A stretch of DNA of 64,000 nt from an uncultured Eudoraea sp. (lineage in GTDB: Bacteria; Bacteroidota; Bacteroidia; Flavobacteriales; Flavobacteriaceae): positions 1 through 64,000 of the forward strand of contig CAMYIE010000014.1 of NCBI GenBank assembly GCA_947258405.1, in the 5' to 3' direction. The notes beneath the pieces are model-generated. The model saw nothing but the letters and a program-made list of their open reading frames with translations, did not search any database and had not been told where the DNA came from. Shown in pieces: positions 36,046-45,389 of this stretch; within the stretch, counting starts at the first letter, position 1, and every line of letters begins with the position of its first letter. A program made the translations under genes and the position numbers.

Positions 36046-37170
36046 TCAGATTTTAAGATAGATCTCTTTTAACATGTCGGGATTGATCTGTTCGCGCCAA
36101 TGCGGTCCTAAGGCATTTTCCCATAGCGGCGTCATCCCGAGAGATACACGACACATCTCATCGAGGTCTTCTTCACATAGGCCGGAGCAAAGATTTTCGG
36201 GCAATAGAATATCGTTTTTCTTTTTCATCCGCTCAAAGAGCTCAACTCCTTCAGGATAATAGTCTTTTAAATGCTGGAACACCAGGCAATTCCCTAGTCC
36301 ATGTCGCGTACCAAGGACAAAGGATAAACCATAGCTCATAGCATGAGCTATGCCCACCTGTGAATACGCTATACTCATCCCCCCATGCCAGGATGCCATC
36401 ATGAGTTTTTCCCTTGCCTCATCCGGATCGAGTTCGTTAAGGAATACCTCCTCACAAAGATCCATGGCTTTTTCCCCATAACTCTGGCTAAAGGTATTGA
36501 GATAGGTGCCTCTTAGTGATTCCACACAGTGAATAAAACAGTCCATTCCTGTATAGAACCATTGTTCTTTTTGTACACCCCTTGTAAGATCGGGATCAAG
36601 GACCACCTGGTCGAATGTGGTATAATCGGAATTGATCCCCAGTTTCATTTCAGGCCCCATCAGTACGGTTGTACGACTTACCTCTGCCCCTGTTCCACTA
36701 ATTGTAGGTATTCCCACATGATAGAGCGATGGTTTCTGTACCAGGTCCCAACCCTGATAATTTGCAGCTGAACCCTTATTGGTATACAAAATTGCGACTG
36801 CTTTGGCCAGATCGAGTAAGGTGCCACCACCTATCCCAACTATACCTGAAGGGACTTCCGAAAACATATCGCGGATTTCGCTTACCAGAGCATCTACCTG
36901 GCCGGTTTTGGGCTCCTCTTCGGAATTCACATATAAGATAAGATCATTGAAAATTGCAGGGATGCGCGATTCGAACTCTCCTCCTTCAAATACGTCATCT
37001 ACCAAAAAAATGACGGGGGCATCGGCATTCTTTCGTTTTGCAAGCAGAATGTCTCCTAACTGATCGAAACTGCCTTTTCCATAGATTACGCGCGGGACCA
37101 TGGGAAAATTGCGGTAGTTTACCGAAGTCTTGATTTTATTATTGAAATCCAATTCTTTGTTAAGACTCAT
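36046..37170 (-). CDS. kdnB: Iron-containing alcohol dehydrogenase, Kdo 8-oxidase (KdnB-like)
   Basis: A 374-residue group III metal-dependent alcohol dehydrogenase. The nucleotide-binding GIGGGTLLDLAKAVA and TISGTGAEVS are present, and the metal-binding region carries MDCFIHCVESLRG, GIAHAMSYGLS and GTRHGLGN. It resembles Shewanella KdnB, which oxidises the C8 hydroxyl of Kdo so that the aminotransferase KdnA can make 8-amino-Kdo. The location four bases after the HAD gene and next to kdsB strongly supports a role in Kdo metabolism. No KdnA-like aminotransferase gene is in the window. Confidence 0.82.
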   Translation of the reverse strand: MSLNKELDFNNKIKTSVNYRNFPMVPRVIYGKGSFDQLGDILLAKRKNADAPVIFLVDDVFEGGEFESRIPAIFNDLILYVNSEEEPKTGQVDALVSEIRDMFSEVPSGIVGIGGGTLLDLAKAVAILYTNKGSAANYQGWDLVQKPSLYHVGIPTISGTGAEVSRTTVLMGPEMKLGINSDYTTFDQVVLDPDLTRGVQKEQWFYTGMDCFIHCVESLRGTYLNTFSQSYGEKAMDLCEEVFLNELDPDEAREKLMMASWHGGMSIAYSQVGIAHAMSYGLSFVLGTRHGLGNCLVFQHLKDYYPEGVELFERMKKKNDILLPENLCSGLCEEDLDEMCRVSLGMTPLWENALGPHWREQINPDMLKEIYLKI

Positions 37171-37174
37171 ATCG

Positions 37175-37876
37175 TCAATTCAAATATTTAAGCAGGTCTT
37201 TGATATTATTTAGGGTCAGGTGGCCATTGGGATGTTCTTCCTCCGGAACCACTTCATGGGCCCAAGTAGTATGGAAGGGAACATGTACTGCCGTAGCGCC
37301 TATATTAAGGATGGGAATCACATCGGACTTTAGTGAATTCCCCACCATCAGAAACTCTCCAACCTCGATTTCCAAATGGTCGAGTAAATTCTTGTAATTC
37401 ATCTCCTTTTTGTCACTTAACACCTCAACATGATGAAAATACTTTGAGAGTCCGGAACGATCTAACTTGCGTTCCTGATCGAGTAAATCCCCTTTGGTAA
37501 GTACAATTAACCTGTACCTTTTTTCCAATTTTCCCAATACTTCTTCTACCCCATCGAGGAGTTCTACCGGACGAGATATCATATATTTTCCAATCTCCAG
37601 TATTTTACCGATCGTTTCCTGGGAAACGCTATTATTTGAGAGTTCCATGGCCGATTCGATCATCGACAACATAAAACCTTTTATGCCAAATCCATAGAGC
37701 TCAAGGTTATTCATTTCGACTTTAAAAAGCTCCTGGTCGATCTTATTCTTTGTCTCATAGTGTTCCAACAACTCTGCAAACTTTTCCTCCGCCTCACGGA
37801 AATAGGTTTCATTGACCCATAGTGTATCATCGGCATCAAATCCCACCACCTTAATCTGGCTATAATCTAATTCCAT
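37175..37876 (-). CDS. HAD-superfamily hydrolase
   Basis: A 233-residue HAD phosphatase. Motif I is [12 protein letters not shown] (nucleophile Asp near residue 14), motif II VLTKGDL, and motif [26 protein letters not shown]. Its start overlaps the kdsB stop by 10 bases, implying coupled translation. The substrate is unknown. Since KdsC (Kdo-8-P phosphatase) is a smaller HAD type, this is not obviously KdsC. Confidence 0.85.
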   Translation of the reverse strand: MELDYSQIKVVGFDADDTLWVNETYFREAEEKFAELLEHYETKNKIDQELFKVEMNNLELYGFGIKGFMLSMIESAMELSNNSVSQETIGKILEIGKYMISRPVELLDGVEEVLGKLEKRYRLIVLTKGDLLDQERKLDRSGLSKYFHHVEVLSDKKEMNYKNLLDHLEIEVGEFLMVGNSLKSDVIPILNIGATAVHVPFHTTWAHEVVPEEEHPNGHLTLNNIKDLLKYLN

Positions 37877-38595
37877 GCTTCTTTTGCTCTTTTCAGATCT
37901 TCCGGGGTATCGATTTCGATTCCGGTCGCCTTTGTTTCCACCATCTTAATCTTCTTTCCATATTCCAGGTAGCGAATGGCCTCAATTTTTTCTGCCGCTT
38001 CCAAAGGTAACATAGGTAAACGCCTGAAATCCATAAGCGCTTCTTTTCTAAAAGCGTAAATACCCTTATGTTTAAAATGGGTAATTTCAATGTCTTTATC
38101 CCTTGGGAACGGAATAGGGGAACGGGAAAAATAAAGGGCAAAATTATCTTTATTTACGATAACTTTTACTGTATTTGGATTATTAATTTCGTCCCAATCC
38201 GAGATACGTGTCATAAGGGAGGCAAGGTCGATTTCCTTATGAGGATCATCTCTAAAAACTTCCAGTACCGACTCCAGGCTTCTCTTGTCCGTAAACGGTT
38301 CATCGCCCTGAACATTGACAATGATATCCACATCCAGATCGGCCACAGCTTCTGCAATCCGATCGCTGCCTGTATCGTGTTCCTGGACACTAATCAGTAC
38401 TTTTCCGCCTTCCTCAGTTACAGCATCAGCTATGATATCACTATCGGTAACCACATATACTTCGTCGAACAAGCCTGTTTTAGCTGCTGCCTGAAAAGTG
38501 CGTATGATAACAGGTTTACCGGCCAGGTCTTCCATGAGTTTACCCGGAAACCTGGAGGCTGCATAACGTGCTGGTATCATAGCGATAATCTTCAT
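37867..38595 (-). CDS. kdsB: 3-deoxy-manno-octulosonate cytidylyltransferase
   Basis: A 242-residue nucleotidyltransferase activating Kdo (or 8-amino-Kdo) as the CMP-sugar for LPS inner-core synthesis. The N-terminal [44 protein letters not shown] and [11 protein letters not shown] are diagnostic. It is clustered with kdnB, as in organisms that use 8-amino-Kdo. Confidence 0.95.
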   Translation of the reverse strand: MKIIAMIPARYAASRFPGKLMEDLAGKPVIIRTFQAAAKTGLFDEVYVVTDSDIIADAVTEEGGKVLISVQEHDTGSDRIAEAVADLDVDIIVNVQGDEPFTDKRSLESVLEVFRDDPHKEIDLASLMTRISDWDEINNPNTVKVIVNKDNFALYFSRSPIPFPRDKDIEITHFKHKGIYAFRKEALMDFRRLPMLPLEAAEKIEAIRYLEYGKKIKMVETKATGIEIDTPEDLKRAKEAWN

Positions 38596-38607
38596 GGTAA
38601 AAAAGGT

Positions 38608-39177
38608 CTATTTTTTAAGTCTTGGCCTTAATTTTCGATAAATCACAAATATAAAAGCAAGTATTATAATTACCAGGACTGCAGCCAAAATAGGAGCAAA
38701 AATCGACGCAGCGGTCACAACGGCTGCTGTTCCTGTTTCAATTACAGTTATACCCGGATTCGCCAATCCGCCTGTTGCAGCTGTGGAGGTAAGCCTGCTG
38801 GTAGCTGAGGCTCCTTTAATAGCTGTAGCCGTTCCGCCACCCGCAATGATCGCCAACGACCAGGTAATCACAGGATCCAGGTCGGCCACAGTAGATACCA
38901 TTACGGCAGTACCTGCCAGCGCTGCAAGTGGCAGGGCGATACTGTCGAGCAGATTGTCCACCCAGGGTATAAAATAGGCAAATATTTCAGCCAATGTGGC
39001 AACACCCAGAGTGATCACCGCAGCCAGACTGCCCACCCACTGCCAGTTGTCGTTTAGTGTCCAAATATCGAAATACGATGCAAGGCTCAAGGCAAAAAGG
39101 GGTAAAAACACTCTAAATCCCACTGAAGCTGCCAGGCCAATACCCAGGAAGATACTTATGATGGTCTCCGACGTCAT
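38608..39177 (-). CDS. DUF4126 family membrane protein
   Basis: A 189-residue protein with about five hydrophobic segments (residues ~5-35, 48-70, 83-100, 105-120, 160-182) and a basic C-terminal tail (YRKLRPRLKK). The small-residue-rich middle (IIAGGGTATAIKGASATSRLTSTAATGG) and overall length match DUF4126. Function is unknown. It lies 12 bp before kdsB in the same run. Confidence 0.8.
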   Translation of the reverse strand: MTSETIISIFLGIGLAASVGFRVFLPLFALSLASYFDIWTLNDNWQWVGSLAAVITLGVATLAEIFAYFIPWVDNLLDSIALPLAALAGTAVMVSTVADLDPVITWSLAIIAGGGTATAIKGASATSRLTSTAATGGLANPGITVIETGTAAVVTAASIFAPILAAVLVIIILAFIFVIYRKLRPRLKK

Positions 39178-39203
39178 CGTCAGTTATTTAATACGAAAAT
39201 AGG

Positions 39204-40643
39204 CTATTCCGAACTTACAAAAAAATCACTTTTGAAACCGATAAGATAAAGCCTTTTTCGAGCCCTGGTTACTGCGGTATACAACCACCTCAAGTACTCC
39301 CTGTCGATGCCTGAGGGTAAATAGGGCTGTTCTACAAAAACCCTATCCCATTGGCCTCCCTGCGACTTATGACAGGTAATAGCATAGGAAAATTTAACCT
39401 GAAGTGCGTTGAAAAACGGATTGTTTTTTACGGCAAGGAATTTCTTATACTTCGATTTTTCGTGTTCATAATCCTGTAGAACTTCCTGATAAAGTCGGTT
39501 GCCATCTTCATAGGAAAGCGAAGCTGCGGGTGCTTTGATAGTATCCAGGATAAGTACTGTTTCGAAGGGTCGCTGACGGGGATAATCGACCATCTGGATC
39601 CTCACTTCTGCAAACCGGAAACCGTAGAGTTCTTTGATGGCAAGGATCTCTAATATCTCGATGATATCTCCATTGGCGATAAAACCAGCCGCGGAATTAG
39701 GTTTTAACCAAAAGTAATTGTTCTTAACCACCATCATGTAGTCTCCGGCGGCCAAGTCGCTTTCGAGCTGCAGGATACGACTTCTGATACTCTCGTTATA
39801 AAGATTTGCCCTTTTATTGGAACGGACGATAAATACGGTATCTTCCTTTCCGTTTTCGCTATAGGATTGTTCTATGGCATCCTGAATATCATAACCATCG
39901 ATCAGTCTTATCATATCGCTATAGCCAGTGAGATCGAACTGAAAACTTCCTGATGGATTGTATTGAATTTGTTCCCGCAACAGGGTAGCGTTAGCGAGTA
40001 TACCTGAGTGTTGTTGTTGCCGAACCACTTCATCGAGCTCAAGGTAATGTACTTCCTTATCATAATTAAGTCGCAATTTTTGTTCATCAAGCGCAGGGCT
40101 CAGGTCGAGCTGAACAGGTGGTAATTGCGCGGTATCGCCTATTAAAACAAGTTTACACCGGTGGCCGGAATAAACAAACTGCACCAAATCGTCTAAAAGA
40201 GCGCCGTTCTCAAAGAGCTTGGTATCGGTTGGCCTGTCTGGGATCATCGAGGCTTCGTCGACTATAAAAATGGTATCGCGATGTTTATTGGGTGCAAGGA
40301 CAAATTTCATACCGCCAGACTTGTCTTTTCTTGGAAAATAGATCTTTCGATGGATCGTCTGGGCCGTTGTTCCGGAATAAGCCGACATCACCTTTGCCGC
40401 CCGACCAGTTGGTGCCAGCAATACAGCTTTCAATTTGGTATGCCATAGTTGGGAAACAATCACTCCGGTAATTGTGGTTTTCCCTGTGCCGGCATATCCT
40501 TTTAACAAAAAGACTTCTTCTTTAGAGTCAGACAAAATGAAGCGCGACAGGGCCTCCAACGCCGCTTGTTGTTTAAGCGTTGGTTCGTGTGGAAATTTGT
40601 CTTTTAAAATAGTGTAAAAATCAGCCGCGCGAATCGGATTCAT
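39204..40643 (-). CDS. RecD/Pif1-like superfamily 1 DNA helicase
   Basis: A 479-residue ATP-dependent 5'-3' helicase. Walker A is LKGYAGTGKTT (~47-57), motif II is FIVDEASMI, motif III ...LIGDTAQLPPV, and C-terminal motifs include YAITCHKSQGGQWDRV and WLYTAVTRARKRLYLIG. It lacks the N-terminal extension of RecD2 and resembles the short helicases annotated as 'exodeoxyribonuclease V subunit' or 'AAA family ATPase' in Flavobacteriia. It lies 26 bp upstream of DUF4126 and is probably the first gene of that run. Confidence 0.9.
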   Translation of the reverse strand: MNPIRAADFYTILKDKFPHEPTLKQQAALEALSRFILSDSKEEVFLLKGYAGTGKTTITGVIVSQLWHTKLKAVLLAPTGRAAKVMSAYSGTTAQTIHRKIYFPRKDKSGGMKFVLAPNKHRDTIFIVDEASMIPDRPTDTKLFENGALLDDLVQFVYSGHRCKLVLIGDTAQLPPVQLDLSPALDEQKLRLNYDKEVHYLELDEVVRQQQHSGILANATLLREQIQYNPSGSFQFDLTGYSDMIRLIDGYDIQDAIEQSYSENGKEDTVFIVRSNKRANLYNESIRSRILQLESDLAAGDYMMVVKNNYFWLKPNSAAGFIANGDIIEILEILAIKELYGFRFAEVRIQMVDYPRQRPFETVLILDTIKAPAASLSYEDGNRLYQEVLQDYEHEKSKYKKFLAVKNNPFFNALQVKFSYAITCHKSQGGQWDRVFVEQPYLPSGIDREYLRWLYTAVTRARKRLYLIGFKSDFFVSSE

Positions 40644-40702
40644 AGGGCTTTAAAGATAGTCAGGTTTTTTGGTGAATTCCTTTTACGATTAAAAAAAAAT
40701 TG

Positions 40703-40710
40703 TAGATTTG
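40703..40710 (+). promoter_or_regulatory. -7 promoter element upstream of the DUF3822 operon
   Basis: TAGATTTG matches TAnnTTTG, 38 bp before the ATG at 40748. No perfect -33 box is seen (a T-run begins at 40681). It would drive the three overlapping genes to rsmD. Confidence 0.5.
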
Positions 40711-40747
40711 TGAAGACCACTAAATTTAACTAACACGAGGATAAGAA

Positions 40748-41392
40748 ATGAAAACCATCTTTCAAATTGTACTTTGGATAGTCTGTATAGGTTTGGGTTA
40801 CCTGATCTATAGGTCCGTAACCGGGCCCATCGAGTTCAAAAAGGTGAAGCAGAGCAGATACTCCGATGTGATATCCAATCTTAAGGATATCAGGGATTCT
40901 CAGGAAGCCTACAGGACCGTCAACGGTGAATTCGCCAAAGATTTCAAAACGCTGATCGCCTTTGTCGAAACCGGGCAATATACCATTACACAGCGGCGTG
41001 ATTCATCTTATATGGAATTCGATAAAACCTATGGCATTGATTTGTTAAGAGAGGTAACCATTGTCGATACATTGGGCTTCGTCAAGGTAAAAGATTCCAT
41101 TTTCAAGGGTAGCGATCGCTACAAAAGCATGATGAATGTTCCTCATGCTCAGGGCAATGAGCAATTTGAGATGAAGGCGGATATTTTGGACAAAGGTGGC
41201 TACAGGGCCCCTGTTTTTGAAGTTAAAGTGAAAAAAAATGTCGTCTTGTACGATCAGCCAAAAGATCTCATAGACAGGGAGAATGCCCACATCAGTGTGG
41301 AAGAAGTTAACGGGTCTGAGATTATTGTTGGTTCTCTAAACGATGTGAGTACCAATGGTAACTGGCCGCCAATCTATGACAAAAAGCAATAA
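40748..41392 (+). CDS. Hypothetical membrane-anchored protein
   Basis: A 214-residue protein with one N-terminal membrane helix (~3-22, FQIVLWIVCIGLGYLIY) and a soluble remainder. The segment DVISNLKDIRDSQEAYRTVNGEFAKDFKTLIAFVETG resembles the helix-plus-loop start of pilin-like pseudopilins, but there is no prepilin peptidase site. I do not recognise a family function. It overlaps the DUF3822 gene by 17 bases, so the two are likely co-translated and functionally linked. Confidence 0.78.
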   Translation: MKTIFQIVLWIVCIGLGYLIYRSVTGPIEFKKVKQSRYSDVISNLKDIRDSQEAYRTVNGEFAKDFKTLIAFVETGQYTITQRRDSSYMEFDKTYGIDLLREVTIVDTLGFVKVKDSIFKGSDRYKSMMNVPHAQGNEQFEMKADILDKGGYRAPVFEVKVKKNVVLYDQPKDLIDRENAHISVEEVNGSEIIVGSLNDVSTNGNWPPIYDKKQ

Positions 41393-42206
41393 TCAGAGCG
41401 CGGAAAATAGCTCAGAAAATTTCTATAAATTGTCCATTCAGGTTAGCTTGAATGGACTTTCTTTTTGCGTGGCAGATACGCTAAAAAATGCTATTCTGAT
41501 CGGGGAACATGTGAATTTCGGCAAGGAACTATCGCCCTACGAGGTGCAGCGCGAACTTAAAGAGGTACTAAGAGAACACAATATTCATGAGATGGAAATC
41601 TCAGATGTGGTGGTAATACATCGCAACCCACTTTTCAACCTTGTGCCCAAAGCACTTTTCGATAAGAATGAACTGGCAAATTACCTTAAATTCAACACTA
41701 AAATTCTGGCTACAGATCTCATTGAATACGATGAGCTAGAAAGCTATGACGTGGTAAATGTCTTTGTGCCATACATGAACATCAACAATTTCGTATTTGA
41801 TCTCTTTGGGGAGTTCGAATTTGTTCATAACGGTACCATACTGCTGCAATCGTTGCTTAAATCTGTTGGAAACACCTCAGAACCCATTTGTTATATCAAT
41901 GTTGGATATCGCCAGATGGACATGATCGTTATCTCCAGAAAACAGCTTATTTTCTACAATAGCTTTAATTTTCATACCAAAGAAGATTTTGTCTATTACC
42001 TCCTGTTTAGTTTTGAACAACTCGATCTCGACCCTGAAAATATTCCATTAAGACTATTCGGTTTTATCGAAGAGGGCGACGAACTCTACAATATTTGTTA
42101 TGAATTTATCCGGAATATCTCTATCTATATTCACGACAATACCTATACCCTAAGTGCAGAAACAAAAGAACCAGAGCTAGATTTCACCGTTTTAAATGCC
42201 CTCTGA
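41376..42206 (+). CDS. DUF3822 family protein
   Basis: A 276-residue protein with the DUF3822 layout: an N-terminal strand-rich half (FYKLSIQVSLNGLSFCVADTLKNAIL) and ...VVIHRNPLFNLVPKALFDKNELANYLKFN, followed by a second half reading YINVGYRQMDMIVISRKQLIFYNSFNFHTKEDFVYYLLFSFEQL. This pattern suggests an actin-like (ASKHA) fold without evident catalytic residues. The role is unknown. The ATG at 41376 is chosen over one at 41355. Its stop codon overlaps the rsmD start (TGATG). Confidence 0.82.
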   Translation: MTKSNNQSAENSSENFYKLSIQVSLNGLSFCVADTLKNAILIGEHVNFGKELSPYEVQRELKEVLREHNIHEMEISDVVVIHRNPLFNLVPKALFDKNELANYLKFNTKILATDLIEYDELESYDVVNVFVPYMNINNFVFDLFGEFEFVHNGTILLQSLLKSVGNTSEPICYINVGYRQMDMIVISRKQLIFYNSFNFHTKEDFVYYLLFSFEQLDLDPENIPLRLFGFIEEGDELYNICYEFIRNISIYIHDNTYTLSAETKEPELDFTVLNAL

Positions 42207-42748
42207 TGCGAATCATCTCGGGAACCCATAAGGGGAAACGCATTCATGCGCCAAAAAAATTACCGGCCAGGCCCACTACCGATATAGCCAAGGAAGCCCT
42301 TTTCAACATTCTCAACAATAATTACTATCTCAGTGAAATAAAGGTATTGGACCTGTTTTCAGGAACAGGTAATATTAGTTTTGAATTTGCCTCTCGGGGA
42401 ACCCCCGAGGTCATCGCCGTTGACAGGGATCCCAAAAGCGCAGCCTTTATTTCTAAAACAGTTGCGGAACTCGGATTTCCCATAGTGGTTTTTAAATCGG
42501 ATTCCCTAAAATTTCTGCACAAAACCACTGAGAGCTTCGACCTTATTTTTGCAGATCCGCCCTACCAGATGGAGTTGGGAGAGTTTATGATGATCACAAA
42601 AATTGTCTTTGAACGAAAGTTGCTCAACGAAGGTGGTATGCTCATCATTGAACACAGCAAGCATACCGATCTTAGCCAACTCGAATACTACAAGGAGTCT
42701 AGAAGATACGGAGGAAGTGTCTTTAGTTTTTTTGAAGATGCCAATTAA
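42206..42748 (+). CDS. rsmD: 16S rRNA (guanine(966)-N2)-methyltransferase
   Basis: A 180-residue Rossmann methyltransferase modifying the small-subunit rRNA. The N-terminal MRIISGTHKGKRIHAPKKLPARPTTD is a hallmark. The AdoMet loop is VLDLFSGTGNISFEFASRG (~47-65) and the catalytic motif is FADPPYQ (~113-119). Full length. Convergent with the RNase P RNA gene; a long shared hairpin lies between them. Confidence 0.94.
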   Translation: MRIISGTHKGKRIHAPKKLPARPTTDIAKEALFNILNNNYYLSEIKVLDLFSGTGNISFEFASRGTPEVIAVDRDPKSAAFISKTVAELGFPIVVFKSDSLKFLHKTTESFDLIFADPPYQMELGEFMMITKIVFERKLLNEGGMLIIEHSKHTDLSQLEYYKESRRYGGSVFSFFEDAN

Positions 42749-42754
42749 TAAAAA

Positions 42755-42792
42755 GATCCCTGCCATTCCCTATAAAAGGTTCGGCAGGGATC
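42755..42792 (-). terminator. Terminator of rnpB (convergent with rsmD)
   Basis: A perfect 10-bp stem (GATCCCTGCC/GGCAGGGATC) encloses an 18-nt loop. On the minus strand it is followed by a U-rich tract (TTTTTATTAATT), so it fits as the end of the RNase P RNA transcript. It also lies just after the rsmD stop codon. Confidence 0.8.
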
Positions 42793-42795
42793 TCA

Positions 42796-43121
42796 AGAAG
42801 CGGTTTATAAGCCGGATTCTGTAACCCGTATATGTAATACAGGCCCTTATCATTTATCTGGACCCATGGTTGCCCATAAGTTCTATCCGCCTACCCACCA
42901 ACTCGGGCGTGCTACCCTCAAACACTGGCTTACATGGCGTTTCACCACATAGAGTTTACCTGATTTCACTACAGCCTTACCTGTACTTGCTTTCTGTTGC
43001 ACTTGTCCTCTCCTGACGATGAACGTCAGGATGACGGGCGTTACCCGCTATGCTGCACTTTGGTGTCCGGACTTTCCTCCCAATAGTGATTAACTACTAC
43101 AGGGCGATAAGGCCACCGCAT
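42796..43121 (-). ncRNA. rnpB: RNase P RNA (bacterial type A)
   Basis: The minus strand carries the conserved 5' core block GAGGAAAGTCCGGAC near 43070 (P4 region), the internal block GGGTAACGCCCG, GGTGAAACGCC and the 3' block ACAGAATCCGGCTTATA (near 42805-42822). The 5' and 3' ends are set by these blocks and by the following terminator and could shift by several bases. This is the catalytic subunit that removes 5' leaders from tRNA precursors. There is no protein-coding frame in this stretch. Confidence 0.93.
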
Positions 43122-43198
43122 CGTACAAAGATAGTGCAATTGTTGATAAATATTGGTTAATCTGAGCTAATCGCAATACTCTTATATCGGTCTATTTT

Positions 43199-43206
43199 TA
43201 TATTTG
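43199..43206 (+). promoter_or_regulatory. -7 promoter element of dnaX
   Basis: TATATTTG matches TAnnTTTG, 43 bp before the TTG start codon of dnaX. No matching -33 box is seen. Confidence 0.45.
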
Positions 43207-43249
43207 CAGTACACGCCTTAAGAAGCGTAAACACAAAAAAGCAACTGTA

Positions 43250-45028
43250 TTGGAACCATTTATTGTTTCGGCGAGAAAATACAGGCCACAAACCTTCGAA
43301 GATGTTGTAGGCCAGCAGGCGATCACCAATACGCTGGTTAATGCCATTGAGAATGATCATCTGGCACAGGCTTTACTATTCTGTGGACCAAGAGGTGTGG
43401 GTAAGACTACCTGTGCACGTATTTTGGCCAAACAGATCAATCAGGATGGTACTGCCAGGGAAGACGAAGACTTCGCATTCAATATATTCGAGTTAGACGC
43501 GGCATCTAACAATTCTGTTGATGATATAAGAAGCCTTATCGACCAGGTAAGAATACCACCTCAGGTAGGTAATTACAAGGTTTATATTATCGATGAGGTA
43601 CATATGCTATCTCCGTCTGCCTTTAATGCATTTTTAAAAACGCTTGAAGAACCGCCCAAACACGCCATTTTTATACTGGCCACCACTGAGAAACACAAGA
43701 TAATACCAACCATATTGTCGCGGTGTCAGATTTTCGATTTTAAGAGGATCACTGTTAAGGACACGGCGGATTATCTCAAACATATCGCAGAACAACAGGG
43801 GGTGGAGTCAGAAGAAGATGCACTGCATATCATCGCTCAAAAATCGGATGGGGCCTTACGCGATGCCTTATCCATATTTGACAGAGTAGTGAGTTTTTCC
43901 GGGAAGAAGCTTACAAGAAAAGCTGTTACGGAAAACCTCAATGTCCTTGATTATGACACCTATTTCAAAACCACAGATCTCCTTCTTGATCATAATGTTC
44001 CGGAGCTCCTGTTGCTTTTCAATTCTATCTTGTCGAAAGGTTTTGAAGGGCATCATTTTATCAATGGGCTGGCCTCTCATTTCAGAGACCTCTTGGTTTG
44101 CCAGCATGAGAACACCATCGATCTGCTGGAAGTAAGTGAAAATGCCAGGGAACAATATCTCAAGCAATCAAAAAAGACTTCTGAGACCTTCCTGATGAAG
44201 GCTATAGATATCGCCAACACCTGTGATATCAATTATAAGACAAGTAAAAATCATCGTTTGCTGGTTGAACTGAGTTTGATGAAGATGGCCTCCATCGGAT
44301 TTGATCCTGAAAAAAAAAACGCTGAACACAGCTACTCCTTTGAAGATGACCTCCTCCGACTGATCCCGGCTTCATTCTTCAAAATACGTCCTCGGGAAAG
44401 AAATGAAATTCCATCTGAACCTGCATTAGAGTTAAAAAAACACACAAAACCCGAGCCAGAAATGGTGGAGATTGTAAGAGAAGAGGGGCCGATAGTGGAG
44501 TCTGCCTCTGTTGAAAATGCACCACCCAGCGCCCATGCGCCTAAAATCAATATCAAAGAACGTTCTAAACGGGTGTCGGGCCTTTCCATCTCAAGTCTGA
44601 AAGCCAAAAAAGCGCATGAACTCGCTAAAATTGAGGTAGTTATAGACGAGAACGATCTACCTCATGATTCTTTTACCGAAAAAGAAATGCAGCACCTATG
44701 GGAACAATATGTAGACAAACTCGACAATTCAGGACGTAAGATCCTGGCTTCAAACCTCAGTATCGACAAACCCAGCTTAGAAGGAGAAAACACCCTCTGT
44801 ATCCAATTGCCCAATCATACAATGAAGAAAGAGATTGAGCGTGAAAAATCTGGCTTGATGGATTATTTAAAAGCTGAATTAAATAACCATGAGATACAGC
44901 TAAAAATTATGGTACAAGAGGATCAAGCCAAACAATTTGTATACACGCCTGAGGAAAAATACGAGAAACTGAAGGAAAAAAATCCTGCTATTGATCTGCT
45001 CCGTAAAGAATTTGATCTCGACCTTTAA
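43250..45028 (+). CDS. dnaX: DNA polymerase III subunit gamma/tau
   Basis: A 592-residue clamp-loader ATPase. The start FIVSARKYRPQTFEDVVGQQAITNTL, Walker A GPRGVGKTTCARIL (~47-60), the DEVHMLSPSAFNAFLKTLEEPP Walker B region and the ATTEKHKIIPTILSRCQIF sensor are diagnostic. The four-Cys zinc module of the E. coli protein is absent. A long variable tail (~370-592) provides the tau-like region. Translation starts at TTG 43250 since no in-frame ATG exists before the conserved region. It ends immediately next to the convergent TMEM220-like gene (no gap). Confidence 0.95.
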   Translation: MEPFIVSARKYRPQTFEDVVGQQAITNTLVNAIENDHLAQALLFCGPRGVGKTTCARILAKQINQDGTAREDEDFAFNIFELDAASNNSVDDIRSLIDQVRIPPQVGNYKVYIIDEVHMLSPSAFNAFLKTLEEPPKHAIFILATTEKHKIIPTILSRCQIFDFKRITVKDTADYLKHIAEQQGVESEEDALHIIAQKSDGALRDALSIFDRVVSFSGKKLTRKAVTENLNVLDYDTYFKTTDLLLDHNVPELLLLFNSILSKGFEGHHFINGLASHFRDLLVCQHENTIDLLEVSENAREQYLKQSKKTSETFLMKAIDIANTCDINYKTSKNHRLLVELSLMKMASIGFDPEKKNAEHSYSFEDDLLRLIPASFFKIRPRERNEIPSEPALELKKHTKPEPEMVEIVREEGPIVESASVENAPPSAHAPKINIKERSKRVSGLSISSLKAKKAHELAKIEVVIDENDLPHDSFTEKEMQHLWEQYVDKLDNSGRKILASNLSIDKPSLEGENTLCIQLPNHTMKKEIEREKSGLMDYLKAELNNHEIQLKIMVQEDQAKQFVYTPEEKYEKLKEKNPAIDLLRKEFDLDL

Positions 45029-45376
45029 CTAGCTGGACAGTCGTTTCTGAACGGCATAAATTAGCATCACCAGGCCGGTGATCAGCATGCCTAAAGATTC
45101 CCGCGCTCGCTCGATATTTACAATATCCCCTGCCCCAATACTCACTCCTTCCCACTTTTCAGGCCAAAGTACAACCGTACCCGAAATATAGAGGATCCCC
45201 AGGATGATCGCCACAACGAAACTGAGTCGGCCCATAAAAAACATTATCGAAGCCAGGGCAGCAATCCCGTAAATAAAGTACCAGAGAGAAGCATCAGGAT
45301 CGTTCCATTGAACATAAGCGGCGATGACAAAAAGTATAGCCATCAGCAGCGAAAAGATTTTAAACAGGTTTTTCAT
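45029..45376 (-). CDS. TMEM220 family membrane protein
   Basis: A 115-residue protein with about four membrane helices. The signature AAYVQWNDPDASLWYFIYGIAALASI (residues ~18-43) is typical of the TMEM220 family. The function is not known. It is 13 bp downstream of eboF and on the same strand, so it may be the last gene of the ebo transcript. Its stop is directly adjacent to the dnaX stop. Confidence 0.85.
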   Translation of the reverse strand: MKNLFKIFSLLMAILFVIAAYVQWNDPDASLWYFIYGIAALASIMFFMGRLSFVVAIILGILYISGTVVLWPEKWEGVSIGAGDIVNIERARESLGMLITGLVMLIYAVQKRLSS

Positions 45377-45389
45377 GATGATGAATGGG

